Shown: positions 1-9,719 of the stretch, in pieces | Layout of the letters: each line of letters opens with the position of its first letter | Numbering within the stretch: the stretch's first letter is position 1 | Origin: Calycina herbarum | Lineage: Eukaryota; Ascomycota; Leotiomycetes; Helotiales; Pezizellaceae | NCBI GenBank assembly: GCA_001414485.1 | Contig: LLEY01000128.1 | Location: 62,001 to 126,000 of the forward strand | Length of the DNA stretch: 64,000 bases | Direction: 5' to 3' | Notes under the pieces: model-generated | Told to the model about the DNA's origin: nothing | Seen by the model: the letters and a program-made list of their open reading frames with translations, nothing else | Databases searched by the model: none | Made by a program: the position numbers and the translations under genes

Positions 1-1174
1 ATTCCCGAAATTCTTGGGTTTTCTCCACGCAGAACGCGCCTGCCCAAAGGATATCAATGTTCCCTTCCAACCTCCAGGCCCATATATGCGTCTTCATTGG
101 TGTCTTTTGCCTAGTCCAGGCCCGAAAGTTGGGGAAGGCGCGACCCTCAATGCCCCAGGCTGTTGCCCTCCCTTTCCTTTCTCCTTACATGTTTTCGGAA
201 AAGTCCAAGGGTTGAGCAGATACTGACAGCACCAATCCATCACATCGGACTCTTGTTCGTGGTTTGAAATGCCTCTCCTGGATATCGTGCGGGGTCGTGC
301 GAGGTAGTGCGAGGTAGTGCGTAGGCATTCGAAAGCTCGAGGCTCAGTAGCCAACTACAATTGCTTCCTTCATTTCGAATTCCGCAGAAGGGAGGCAAGA
401 AATAGTTCTCGCGGGGGTGTTATTGATTCAGATAGGTCGTGGTGTTTTGTACTCCTCTCGATGGTTTCCTCGCAGGCTGTTGAACGAAACTGGGCTGGAA
501 TTCTGCCATGCCTCACCGCTTTCTTTGGACCCCATTTGACGAGATTCTTCAAGGTTGTTTTGCTCTGCTTCAATCGAGACACCTTCACGTATTTTGAGAA
601 TGAAAGGATTCTAGCCGAAACCTGTGCTGGTCAGCTGAATTTGTGGCGCATTTGAAATGTCTTTTCGACGGGCCCATGCAAGAATCTAGTGATTCTTTGT
701 CCATTGTAAGAGGGGTATCATGATGTTTATGATGTGGTACATGGAAGTAATTATAAGACCTCCAGGTTACTACAGTTTTCTCTAGTGGGAACTGGCAAGT
801 GAGTTAGAAAGGAGTCGTGGAATGGAATGGGCCAATCGTTTGAAATTTTGTATCAGAGGTTGAAAGGATTGGTGATTCACAATGTGTCGATTCACTCAAA
901 ATCACGAACCAACGAGAGAGCAGCACGGCTTTCCAGAATATTCACAAAGCCTCGCTGCGAGTCGCGGTTCCAACTCGAAGCGACTCGATGCGACTCTTTA
1001 TTCTCTTCGGAAACAACCAGAGCCATATAGTACTCGATAAGTACCAACGAGTCGCCGCCCATTTCCAGTCACACCCCAAATCCCAAATTCCTCTCAACCA
1101 GCAAAATATCAGAATACCAAGAACCGGCGATTCTCCAACCAGATTGGTGGATAGAGCATTTCAGATACACCACC
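1..1174. other. no gene recognised
   Basis: I see no supported gene here. Open frames up to 112 codons exist on both strands but show no family motif and no splice continuity. Near 284-326 there is a short imperfect tandem repeat built on GTGCGAGGTAGT. Around 950-1000 there is a run rich in GCGACTC/GAGTCGC. The 3' part is presumably the promoter and 5' UTR of the gene starting at 1175. Confidence 0.5.
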
Positions 1175-1965
1175 ATGGCACCTCGAATGTTCCCGCCAAA
1201 CTTCGTGGATCGGTTATTCAAATTCCAAGGGTAAGTCCATCACAAGCTTCATCCAACATTCTCTAACTCGATGATCATAGATTCAAGATCTACTATCGAC
1301 AATCCGACGACGTCCCCTCTGACCGATTCATCGAGCTCGACTGCGACCCGGAATTCCTCTGCGCTGCCTCCTATCGTTTAGGTCGCTGGGCAATCCGAAA
1401 TGGAAACCCCTACATCATCATCCCCAGGGTCGAATGGTTCAAACTCGCTTTCTCCCGTTTCTGTGAATGGACACAAACCGAAAAGATCACCACCGCTTAC
1501 ATCGACCAAGACGGCTCTTTGAGGAATATCACCTATGCCGCTCTCTGGGAAGTAGGTCGGAAATTCGAGGCTCCAAAATTTCAGAACCAAGTCGTCAAGG
1601 CCTTTCTCGATGATTTCGATGTTGATCCCAACCGAGCTTTGGAGTTGAGTGGGTTCCACTGGCTTTTTGAAAAGCATCGTTTGCCTATGGAAAGACTTGG
1701 CACTCACCCGTTTCTGCATTTCCTGGCCCGGATGGTGATGTATGCTTCGCCTAATGAGTACTGGACGAGACTCGTTGAGAATGGGGGTTTCACGGCGATT
1801 AGACTGGCGGAGTGGATGAGCGAGAAGTATCGGAACCATTTTAATGTTTGGAAGTGTGATCCGAGGGCTGGGCCGGATAGGGTGGAGTGGCTTTTGAAGA
1901 CGGAGGATGATGTTGAGTGTCCGGTTGCGAGGTTGATGGATACCTTGACTATCAGTGATGATTGA
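1175..1965 (+). CDS. BTB/POZ-like fungal protein, 246 aa
   Basis: Two exons, 1175-1230 and 1281-1965, joined by a 50-nt intron (GTAAGT donor, TAG acceptor); the frame continues across the junction and gives 246 residues. The protein starts MAPRMFPPNF. Residues about 35-140 resemble degenerate fungal BTB/POZ proteins, which dimerise and often act as adaptors. The support is a hydrophobic strand pattern, an acidic turn, then a helix of the type ALWEVGRKFEAPKFQNQVV, like the helix after the core of fungal BTB proteins where a cell-type descriptor and 'AP.FQN' recur. No KELCH, MATH or zinc-finger partner domain is visible. It stands alone, upstream of two 2EXR genes on the same strand. The intron model is well supported. 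The BTB assignment rests on pattern resemblance only, and the protein could be called hypothetical. Confidence 0.6.
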
Positions 1966-2745
1966 GGGTGGAAAGTTGGCGGTTTATAGAAGAGTGTGAA
2001 GGAAGATTGGAATAGACGGTTAGTTCTCTTGGGAGAGAGAAACTGGCGAGAAGATTAATGCATAAGAATGATCATACCTTCAACACACCTAGGTAACTTC
2101 CAATGGGTTTTCAAGGAGGCTTCAGGGTTCAACTACTATTTTGCGTCTCGACTCTCGCGCCTACAACCAGACGACAAATTCATTTCTCTGAAGCCAGAAA
2201 GCTAGGGACCAGGAAACCAGGAAACCAGGGGTTCTAATTATTCGTTACATTTATGACCAGACCCAGAGGAGGCTGTTAGGTGACTCCACGACTGGATCTG
2301 CTGGTTGGTGGCGTCTGTATGCTTTGACTGTTGTTCGTGTGATTGGTGTGACAGGGTTAGAATTGGTGTTCGGGATGGCGATCGATATTCTTTCTTTTTC
2401 TGGCTTTTATCAAATCGTCGCGCGCTTTGCGGAGGATTTTGCTTTTGTTTTGGCGTTGGCTTCTGGTCTGGCTTGCTGCTTTTATTTTTCCGTTAACGAG
2501 AGATGAGATCATGAGAATGATCGTGGTCATACCTTGGGCCTTTCGAGGGATGTTGAATCAGTATTCGAAGAGCCTTGGGGAGTTTGTTTCACTACCTCAA
2601 ATTTCTTTTTGTATTTTGTCCGTATCACTTTCTATCTGCTTCCATTTTGACGCATTTCACGTTCTCCCCTTTTCTCCTTCATCTCTCTTCCATCAGGACT
2701 ACAACTCATCAAATCTTCGCTACGACAAATCCATCCTTCGTGACA
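1966..2745. other. intergenic, no gene recognised
   Basis: Between the BTB-like gene and the first 2EXR gene. Open frames of 60-129 codons here are hydrophobic, low-complexity translations without motifs. A short direct repeat (ACCAGGAAACCAGGAAACCAG) lies near 2209-2230. The pyrimidine-rich run just before 2746 fits a fungal promoter and 5' UTR. Confidence 0.5.
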
Positions 2746-3943
2746 ATGGCATCTGGTACGAATGCCGATCAGCTACACCTGATAATGATGCACGAAACGA
2801 TGATTGCATTGCATAGCCAGATCATCGAGCTGAACAAAAAGAATATGCACCTCCACGAGTTAATCTCGAATAATCAAATTCACCGATACTCGTGCCGGGA
2901 ATTCCCAAAGTTCCATTCTCTACCAGCTGAATTGCGTCGGTTGGTTTTCTCCAACTCGGATTAATACTTGTGCTAACGTTGGCAGGAACATTTGGCAATT
3001 GGCTTGCTTGGAGCCGACAGTTCATGTCATTAAGAACGACTCAGCATACATATTTCAATATGGAGTTCTCAATCGCTCACAAGCAAACACAATAATCAAT
3101 ACCTGCAAAGAAGCCAGGACATCAGCAACCTCACTTCAACTAAGCTATTTCATCCGTCCAGAACATTTCGGCACTCCCGTCCCATCAAAAAGCTATTTTT
3201 CACCAACTCTCGATACCTTCTGGCTCAAACATCCAGGTATCTACAAGTTCCATGATCCAAGTCTTACCATGCGCCATTCATGGACTTGCGGTAAATGTAA
3301 GACCTCATTTCCGAATTTTGGAAATTGCGGTGATGAGTGTTTGGGTAAGAAAGCCACGATGCAGTTAAGAAGATTGGTGATCAGTATGAAAGAATGGAAC
3401 TCACATGCCCTAAAAATGAGTGATAAATATTCGGAATATTTCGGACGGAGTTTTCTTGATGTTATGGGGACGCTGGGGAATGCGTATCTTCATGGTGTGG
3501 AGGAGGTTTTCATTGTCGTTGAGGAGTTTGGTGATTTTAGATTTGAGAGGGATATTGTGTTCATGAAGCCTTCTTGTGAGTTGAGTTTGCGTAGACTTTT
3601 GGAGGAGGCAGATGCCATGTTTCATGAGATTGATGTTTGTAAGGATGCGAAGAGTTGGCGGGAGGCGGATGAGCTTCTCAATAAGGAGATGGAGTTTCAT
3701 CGGAAGAGGCATGAGATGGTTAAGCAGTTTCAGTTGAACAGTGAGTTCCAACCTCCAGAGAACATGCCGCGAATACTGATCTTTTGTTTAGTTGATGTGC
3801 TTACCGAGGAAGATATCGAGGGTGGCAGATTCCCTGCGATGAGCTATGATCTCACGGAATGGAAAATGCCAAAGTTTAGATTTGTCGAGGCGAGGAAGGG
3901 GAAGGACTTGCGGTTCTTGAGTCCGGGGCTTGAAATTATATAA
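2746..3943 (+). CDS. 2EXR-domain protein, paralogue A
   Basis: Exons 2746-2939 and 2986-3943, with a probable second intron at 3741-3791. The start is the first ATG after a pyrimidine-rich leader. Residues about 15-45 form a short amphipathic helix. The hallmark 2EXR segment follows: EFPKFHSLPAELRR, then NIWQLACLEPTVHVI after intron 1, which splits the second Arg codon (phase 2). A Cys motif WTCGKCKTSF...CGDEC follows, then YLHGVEEVFIVVEEFGDF, and the protein ends with WKMPKFRFVEARKGKD. The 2EXR family is a large, functionally uncharacterised group in Pezizomycotina. The ORF reads through 3741-3791, but that 51-nt stretch begins GTGAGT, ends TTTAG and lies exactly where both paralogues have an intron in the same phase. 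Spliced length is then 366 aa (383 aa if retained). Next to paralogue B, same strand, 474 bp apart. Confidence 0.82.
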
Positions 3944-4417
3944 GAGGTGGTATGCCTTATTCACCAATTGCAACATTGATCAATTCTCCCCCTAAATCCG
4001 CTATAAGTTAATCTCCATACTCTATTTAACTAACTTGATTATTCTAACCTTCTTAGGATAATCAAATTCAATGAGTGTTATTCGGATGAGTGTCTATACT
4101 CTATACTCTTAAGCCGTTTCAAACTTTGGTCAATTAATTTGATTAATTCAAAGAACCCCGAACAATACTATTTAATAGTTGAACTTACCAAATTGACACT
4201 GAAACGAGGAAAGAGTCTGGGACTGAGGAAGGAGGTTGATCAGGGGACGACGCAGGAGGTTCGCGACGCTAATACATTTTGGGCTGTGGCCTCGAGGTCG
4301 CTCCTTCCTCAGATATAGGTTGAATGGTCCCATGTCCCCTCACTTTTTCCGTCAACAAACCCTACCCATCATCCCCAACCCATACACAAACGACTTGACG
4401 CCGTAGGCGACCTTCCA
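3944..4417. other. intergenic between 2EXR paralogues
   Basis: AT-rich 3' flank of paralogue A, then the promoter of paralogue B. It contains several TTAATT/GATTAATT runs and a partial inverted pattern around 4020-4160, but no clear terminal repeats. No coding sequence is supported. Confidence 0.5.
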
Positions 4418-5849
4418 ATGGCGGACCAACCATCCAACGCCAACGATATGGACGACTTGCACGGTGTGAATGATTCGAGCACCTCGGATGATATGGACGA
4501 CTCGTGCGATACTGACAACATGGACGAGTTGGACTCCGCGGACGCCACGAATGACTTGAACGCCTTGAACGATCAACTTCTTAAGTGGAGCAAGGAGTTG
4601 CGTCGAGAGAACGAAACCCTTACCTGTTGGAACGAAGCTTTGCAACGGGAGAAGGAGGCTCTTGCGGAGTCCAACCAACAACTACGTGGAGAGATTGAGT
4701 GCCTTGAAGGCTTGGTGTCGCAGAACCAGAACCAGCACCAACTTCAATCGCACGTCAAAGCCGAGCCGGGAGAATTCATGGGCCTTGAACTCCAATCGCA
4801 AGTCAAGACCGAGCCTGGAAAGGCCGAGGACGTTGGTTCGGGGTGTTCGAGCAGCGAATTTCCACAATTTATTCGACTGCCCGTAGAATTGCGGCAGTAG
4901 GTCTTCTTTCAAACATCGACATGTCCCACTTGCTAACCAGATAGGTTGATTTGGAAGTTTGCGTGTGTCATGCCTCAACTTCATTATATTGAAAACTGCG
5001 TCAAGGTTAATCGTTCACGAGCTTACCCCCTCATAAATGCTTGCAAGGAGGCTAGGAAGGCAGCATTTTTTCTGAAACTCGACTACTATTCCTTGAACGA
5101 TGGTGATTATGATTATACTGCAGGCAGAAACTATTTCACCCGAGAGCTTGATATATTCTACCTGGGAAGAACCATTTCCTCCGCTCCTTATCACCTCAAT
5201 GATGATCTTTACTCGTGGCATTGCGGGGTTTGCGAAACTGTGGTGAAGCTCAAACCTACTGGCCCTGTTTGTACGTGTTCGCGGAAAAGGGGTTATTCTA
5301 AGGGCGGTCCACTAAGGCTACCTCGCATGGCTATCGATTTGAGCGAGTTTTCTTTACCGGAAGCCGACTCGTTTGTAGATTTCTGGGATGAGGAAGTTGA
5401 AGACGAAGAAGTATGGGGAACGGCAAAGGTTGCATACCTGTTTGGTGTGGAGGAGATTTTTCTCGTTGTGGAAACCTTTGGATCATTTGCACATGCTGGA
5501 GAAGTCGTTTTCGATACCCCCTCTGAATCAACGAGACGATATATTTTGAAGAACTGTGGTAGATACAACTCTCTTTCTGTGGGTGGCGAAACTTGGGCTG
5601 AATCCGCAGAGCTTCTTCGGTCCCAGATGAGAAAACTCCAGGAATCGCGAAGGGAAGATTTCCAAGAAGCTTTCGATAGTAAGTGAACTTCCCACCTTTC
5701 CACCTTTCCACCTTTCCAACTTTTCAAGTGCTGATTACCTCCAATTAGTCGAAGAATGGACTGAAGAAGGCATTTTCAACTGGACAATACCCAAGATCAT
5801 ATTTGTCGAGGCACGTAAGGAAAGCGAACCTCATTTTTCACGATGTTAA
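4418..5849 (+). CDS. 2EXR-domain protein, paralogue B
   Basis: Exons 4418-4896, 4945-5678 and 5749-5849; 437 aa. Intron 1 (48 nt) ends ATAG after a TGCTAAC branch site; intron 2 (70 nt) starts GTAAGT and holds a three-copy CCACCTTT run. N-terminus: acidic, D/N/S-rich (residues 1-45), then a leucine-rich coiled coil (about 50-105), then two similar segments containing VKAEPGE and VKTEPGK. The 2EXR core begins EFPQFIRLPVELRQ and continues LIWKFACVMP. A Cys cluster WHCGVCETVV...CTC follows, then YLFGVEEIFLVVETFGSF, and the last exon encodes WTIPKIIFVEARKE. Function unknown. The coiled coil suggests self-association, and the VKxEP motifs fit the sumoylation consensus (inference). It is the closest intact gene to the transposon nest on its left side. 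Confidence 0.85.
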
Positions 5850-6598
5850 AGGGATTTGGCCATTGCAATCTGGTGTTTCCAAATGAGCTTTGGCAACTTT
5901 GGTGTTTCTTTTCAGCACGCTCTATTTTTACGATAGGAGGAGAAATGATTTGATACATCGAGATGGTAGAACTCTACTAGAACAGAACAGATGCTCGCAT
6001 ATGGACAGTACCTTGCTTTTTTACATATGGCCTAATACAATCTCAACTCGTCTGCATGCTTCAGATATATTTTTCGGACGTGAAATTTGGCTTAATTAGT
6101 GTTTGCTCTCTCGTTATCTCGTATATTAGGCATTATTACGACGGGTGTCTCGCTTGACCTCACCTTGTAAGAGTCCCTTCCTCTCGATTGCTCTATTTAT
6201 CATGGACATTTTCCGCCATTGTTCGAAATTGGCTGAGAGAATTTAGTCTCCGTTCTCTCAAAACAGCTCGGACAATGGTTTTAGGTTTATGCTCTTATTA
6301 ATTGTTCGTCTTATCATTATCTATCAAATCAGATTATTCTAAATGTTTAGAACAGTTGATTTCTTAAAGCATAGTTACTCTAAATAGAAAAGAGAGAAAT
6401 AAATAAGATCTATTGGAAGACTTAAAGTAAGTCCGTTGTTTTATTTTCATTTTTCTAATTCTTTAAGAGAATTTTGTTATTTTATGAAATATACGACTAA
6501 CAATGACTCGCGCCATTCTTTATCCTTTGTTTAGAAGCTATTTATTGAATAAAGTTATTCGAGAAATTCTCGAGTTATCAAATTAGTTGAATATAGTT
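5850..6598. other. AT-rich transition into transposon nest
   Basis: This is the 3' flank of paralogue B, grading from normal composition into AT-rich DNA after about 6280. No gene is supported; the 69-codon open frame at 5890-6099 has no motif. The segment from about 6280 may itself be old repeat DNA, since TA-rich RIP-like composition starts before the recognisable pogo terminal repeat near 6600. Confidence 0.5.
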
Positions 6599-6599
6599 A

Positions 6600-8706
6600 A
6601 CGTGGTTTATCAGGACCCGGATCATATCAGGACCTGGATCAATTTTAGCGAATTCCCAACCCCCTTCCTTTATAACGCGTTTTTTCTACTATAAATTATG
6701 TCAGTTATTCTATAAGAATCAAAAATCATTCTAGCTATCGAGGCTATTCGAACATCTAAAAAGCTAAGCCGTCAGAAGGCTACAAAGCTCTACGGAGTGC
6801 CCTTTTCTACACTAAACGGTAGAATAAACGGCCGAACTACTCTCCCTAAGCAACGGCTAGCAAACGTTAAATTATCTAAGCTAGAAGAGGAAGTAATTGT
6901 TCGGAATATACTTAATCTAGATTTAAGAGGGTTTACACCCCGGCTAGGTAGTGTAGAAGATATAACAAATTATATACTTAAATCACGAGGGGGAAAACGC
7001 GTTAGCAAGCTCTAGGCACATCGATTTATACAACGACAACCAGCCCTTAAGACGCGTTTTAATCGCGTTTATGATTTCTAAAGAGCCTTATACGAAGATT
7101 CTAAGCTAATTAGCTCGTAGTTCCGACTAGTTGAAAATATAAAGGCAAAATATAGTGTTTTAGACTACGACTTCTATAACTTCGACAAAACCGGGTTTAT
7201 AATAGGTGTGATTTACCCTATAATAGTTATAACCCGTGTAGATCGACGTAGTAGAGGTAAGGCAGTTCAGCTAGGGAATCGGGAATAGGCTATAGCGATT
7301 ACTTATATCAATAGTAAAGGCTGGAGTATCCCTCTATTTCTAGTAGTTCAGGGTAAGAACCACCTTTTAAATTAGTATATAGACGGCGGCCTCCTACCTA
7401 ACTAGGTTATTAAACCGATAAGTAATCGATAGACAAATAATAAGACGAGTCTAGAATAGCTAAAACACTTTAATAAATACACTGCTGTCAGGGCTTGTAG
7501 CAAGTGCTGATGAATTGAACTACAGAGGCTGTCTATGTACAAGAAGATTCGATTGTCCTTTCCAAGCCAGAGTCCTTGCCAACTTATATACTCAGTCAGC
7601 TCATTCTAGAGGGTTCTGCCAAGAGTACTCTCGAAGGTTCTGTCACGTCCATGCGTTGCTAAGCGAGGCCACGTGAATACGTCGCTGGAGTACTCCAAGA
7701 CTTACTCCACGGGTGCAACCCTTGACAACTGCTACTCGTATAAAGGGTCTATATCGAATACTAGTATTAGATAGGTATAAGAGTTACGAATCGGCCGAGT
7801 TCTAAGAGTACTATAAGGCATATAACATTATAACTCTTAGACTACCTTCTTATTCGTTCTATCTAACCTAGCTACTTAATATTAGGTGTTTTAGTATATT
7901 AAAGCGGGTGTATAGTCGACAGATTAAGACGTTTATTAAAGCCTATATTAACTATATTACGAAGGTAGAGTTCTTTCTAGCCTTTGTAGTAGTATATAGA
8001 GAATCTATAACAGCTTAAAACGCTTAGGCTAGATTCCGTAGAACTAGCTTAGTACTCTTTGACCTATAAGTAGTGCTTTTAAAGCTTGATATAAGGTTAC
8101 GAACTCTAACTCCTTTTAGACCCTCTACTGCTAATACTAATCCTTAGGTCTCCTAGACCACTTCTAACCTAACTAAAGCTCTTTTATATATAACACTTGT
8201 TCGAAATCGAATTACCTATTATTAAGGGAGCTCGCTAACTCTACTCTTCGAGACAGTTGCTGTATTAGCTAAGAGTATAGAGCGAATAACCTATGAGATA
8301 ACCCTTCTATCTGCTAAGGTATATACTCTTCGAGCAGCTAACGAAGCCTTAAGTAAACGCCGTAGGGCTAAAAAGGCTCGTGTCTGTCAAGGGGGTATAC
8401 TTATAGTAGAGGATATATAAGATATTATAGCCTAGAAGGATATAGATAAGCAGACACGACGCGACGTATATGTAGCAGGGGGTAGTTATAAGAAGGGTCA
8501 ACCGTCTAGACGATACTATAGAATCTATAGAAAAGCTAGTTACAACGTACGAACTTATTAAGAGGCTATAGATATATCTAGTTCCTTAGATTCTAAGTAG
8601 TTTTAGTTAATTTAATATGTTATAGTTGATTTATTAAAATTCTAAGTTTAATACCAAGGAAAACTAATCCGGTTCCTAATATAATCCGAGTTCTAATAAA
8701 CCACGT
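6600..8706 (+). mobile_element. Fot1/pogo-type DNA transposon, RIP-degraded
   Basis: Both ends carry inverted repeats of about 43 bp beginning ACGTGGTTTATCAGGACC (left, near 6600) and ending with its complement at 8706; differences between the two ends are mostly transitions. A TA flanks the outside, as in Tc1/mariner/pogo elements. Inside, plus strand, conceptual translation shows a pogo-type transposase. A CENPB/Psq-like helix-turn-helix lies at 6740-7015 (includes YGVPFSTLNGRINGR). A DDE core follows from about 7160 (YNFDKTGFIIGV, then GNRE) and continues after 7733 (LPSYSFYLT where PPHSSH is usual). The C-terminal part has ANEALSKRRRAKKAR. Many TAG/TAA stops break the frame. Without the inserted solo LTR the element is about 1.86 kb, the usual Fot1 size. 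Left boundary good to a few bases. Confidence 0.85.
7486..7727. mobile_element. solo LTR (242 bp) inside the pogo element
   Basis: It begins TGTCAGGG and ends CCCTTGACA (TG...CA), flanked on both sides by the 5-bp duplication ACTGC (7481-7485 and 7728-7732). Same length and sequence family as the two LTRs at 8866-9107 and 21146-21387, but far less RIP-mutated. The transposase frame resumes on the far side. Left by LTR-LTR recombination or a later insertion. Confidence 0.93.
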
Positions 8707-8865
8707 TATATATAATTATAAAGCGAGGTAAAAGACGTTTATTCTAAGAGCCTGTTTAGCTTACAGATTTGATTGAATATTTAGAATATATACTACTAAA
8801 AAAGTTCAAGATAATATTAGATAATATAATATATTTAATACTTTTAGATTTGCTGAATCGTTTAG

Positions 8866-9107
8866 TATTAGAGCTTATAGCAAGTGCTAATAAATTGAAC
8901 TATAGAGGCTGTCTATATATAAGAAGATTCGATTATCCTTTCTAAGCCAGAGTTCTTACTAACTTATATACTTAGTTAGCTCTTTCTAGAGGGTTCTACT
9001 AAGGGTACTCTCGAAGGTTCTGTTACGTCTATGCGTTGCTAAGCGAGGTCACGTGAATACGTCGCTGGAGTACTCTAAGACTTATTCTACAGGTGTAACC
9101 CTTAATA
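8866..9107. repeat. left LTR (3' LTR) of outer gypsy element
   Basis: 242 bp, starting TATTAGAGC (from an original TGTCAGGGC) and ending CCCTTAATA (from CCCTTGACA). The most RIP-mutated of the three family members in the window. Preceded by TSD TTTAG. Confidence 0.92.
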
Positions 9108-9150
9108 TTACCCCTCTTCCTACTCTTGAAGGTAGGTGTCTAGGGCTACT

Positions 9151-9596
9151 TATTACGAATTACGTTATATATAATAAGTAGTTCAGACAGCGCTCTAATA
9201 GAACAAGGCACGATATTCAGGAAATAGAAGGTAATATAGGAGAGAATCAGTAATATAAAGGTATTTAGGTATTCTAGGATCTCACTATTAGATAACCGTT
9301 GGTAGTTACGTAATAGATCCTCTTAGATCTCTTAAGAGATCTAAAGAGATCTAGGGATCTAGGCTTATATAGGGATCTAGGTAGTATAGAAGATTCTATA
9401 TATACTAGCACGTCTACTATTAGATAGGAGCTTCGTACTTAACTTTAGTTATTAATCTTATTATCTTATTTAATATCTTTAATATAAGTAACGAGTTTAC
9501 TTCTAAGTAAATAACCTAGCGTATCTATACTTCTTATCTATATACTAATCTTTAAGACTTAGTTATCTTTATTTAGTTTATTTAAGTTTCGTTATA
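9151..9596. repeat. 5' LTR of inner chromovirus
   Basis: 446 bp, the same length as the right copy. It contains a short GATCTAGG/AGATCT-rich stretch at about 9315-9385. Preceded by TSD CTACT. Differences from the other LTR are nearly all transitions (for example TTACGAA against TTATAAA at the start). Confidence 0.93.
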
Positions 9597-9719
9597 CTTT
9601 AAGCACCTACTTAGAAGTTCAGTCGCTATAGCCCTAGTAACCCCCGTAGCAGCTAGCTTGAATACTAGTCGAGTTAACGTTGTAGAAATATCTAGAAGTG
9701 TGATCGGAAGAACACCTGC

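Noticed and set aside
1..660. Small genes at the left edge (70-112 codons)
   Set aside because: Overlapping frames on both strands with no motifs or splice structure.
6797..7015. Stand-alone 72-aa gene
   Set aside because: It is the helix-turn-helix part of the degraded pogo transposase; the frame continues after the stop.
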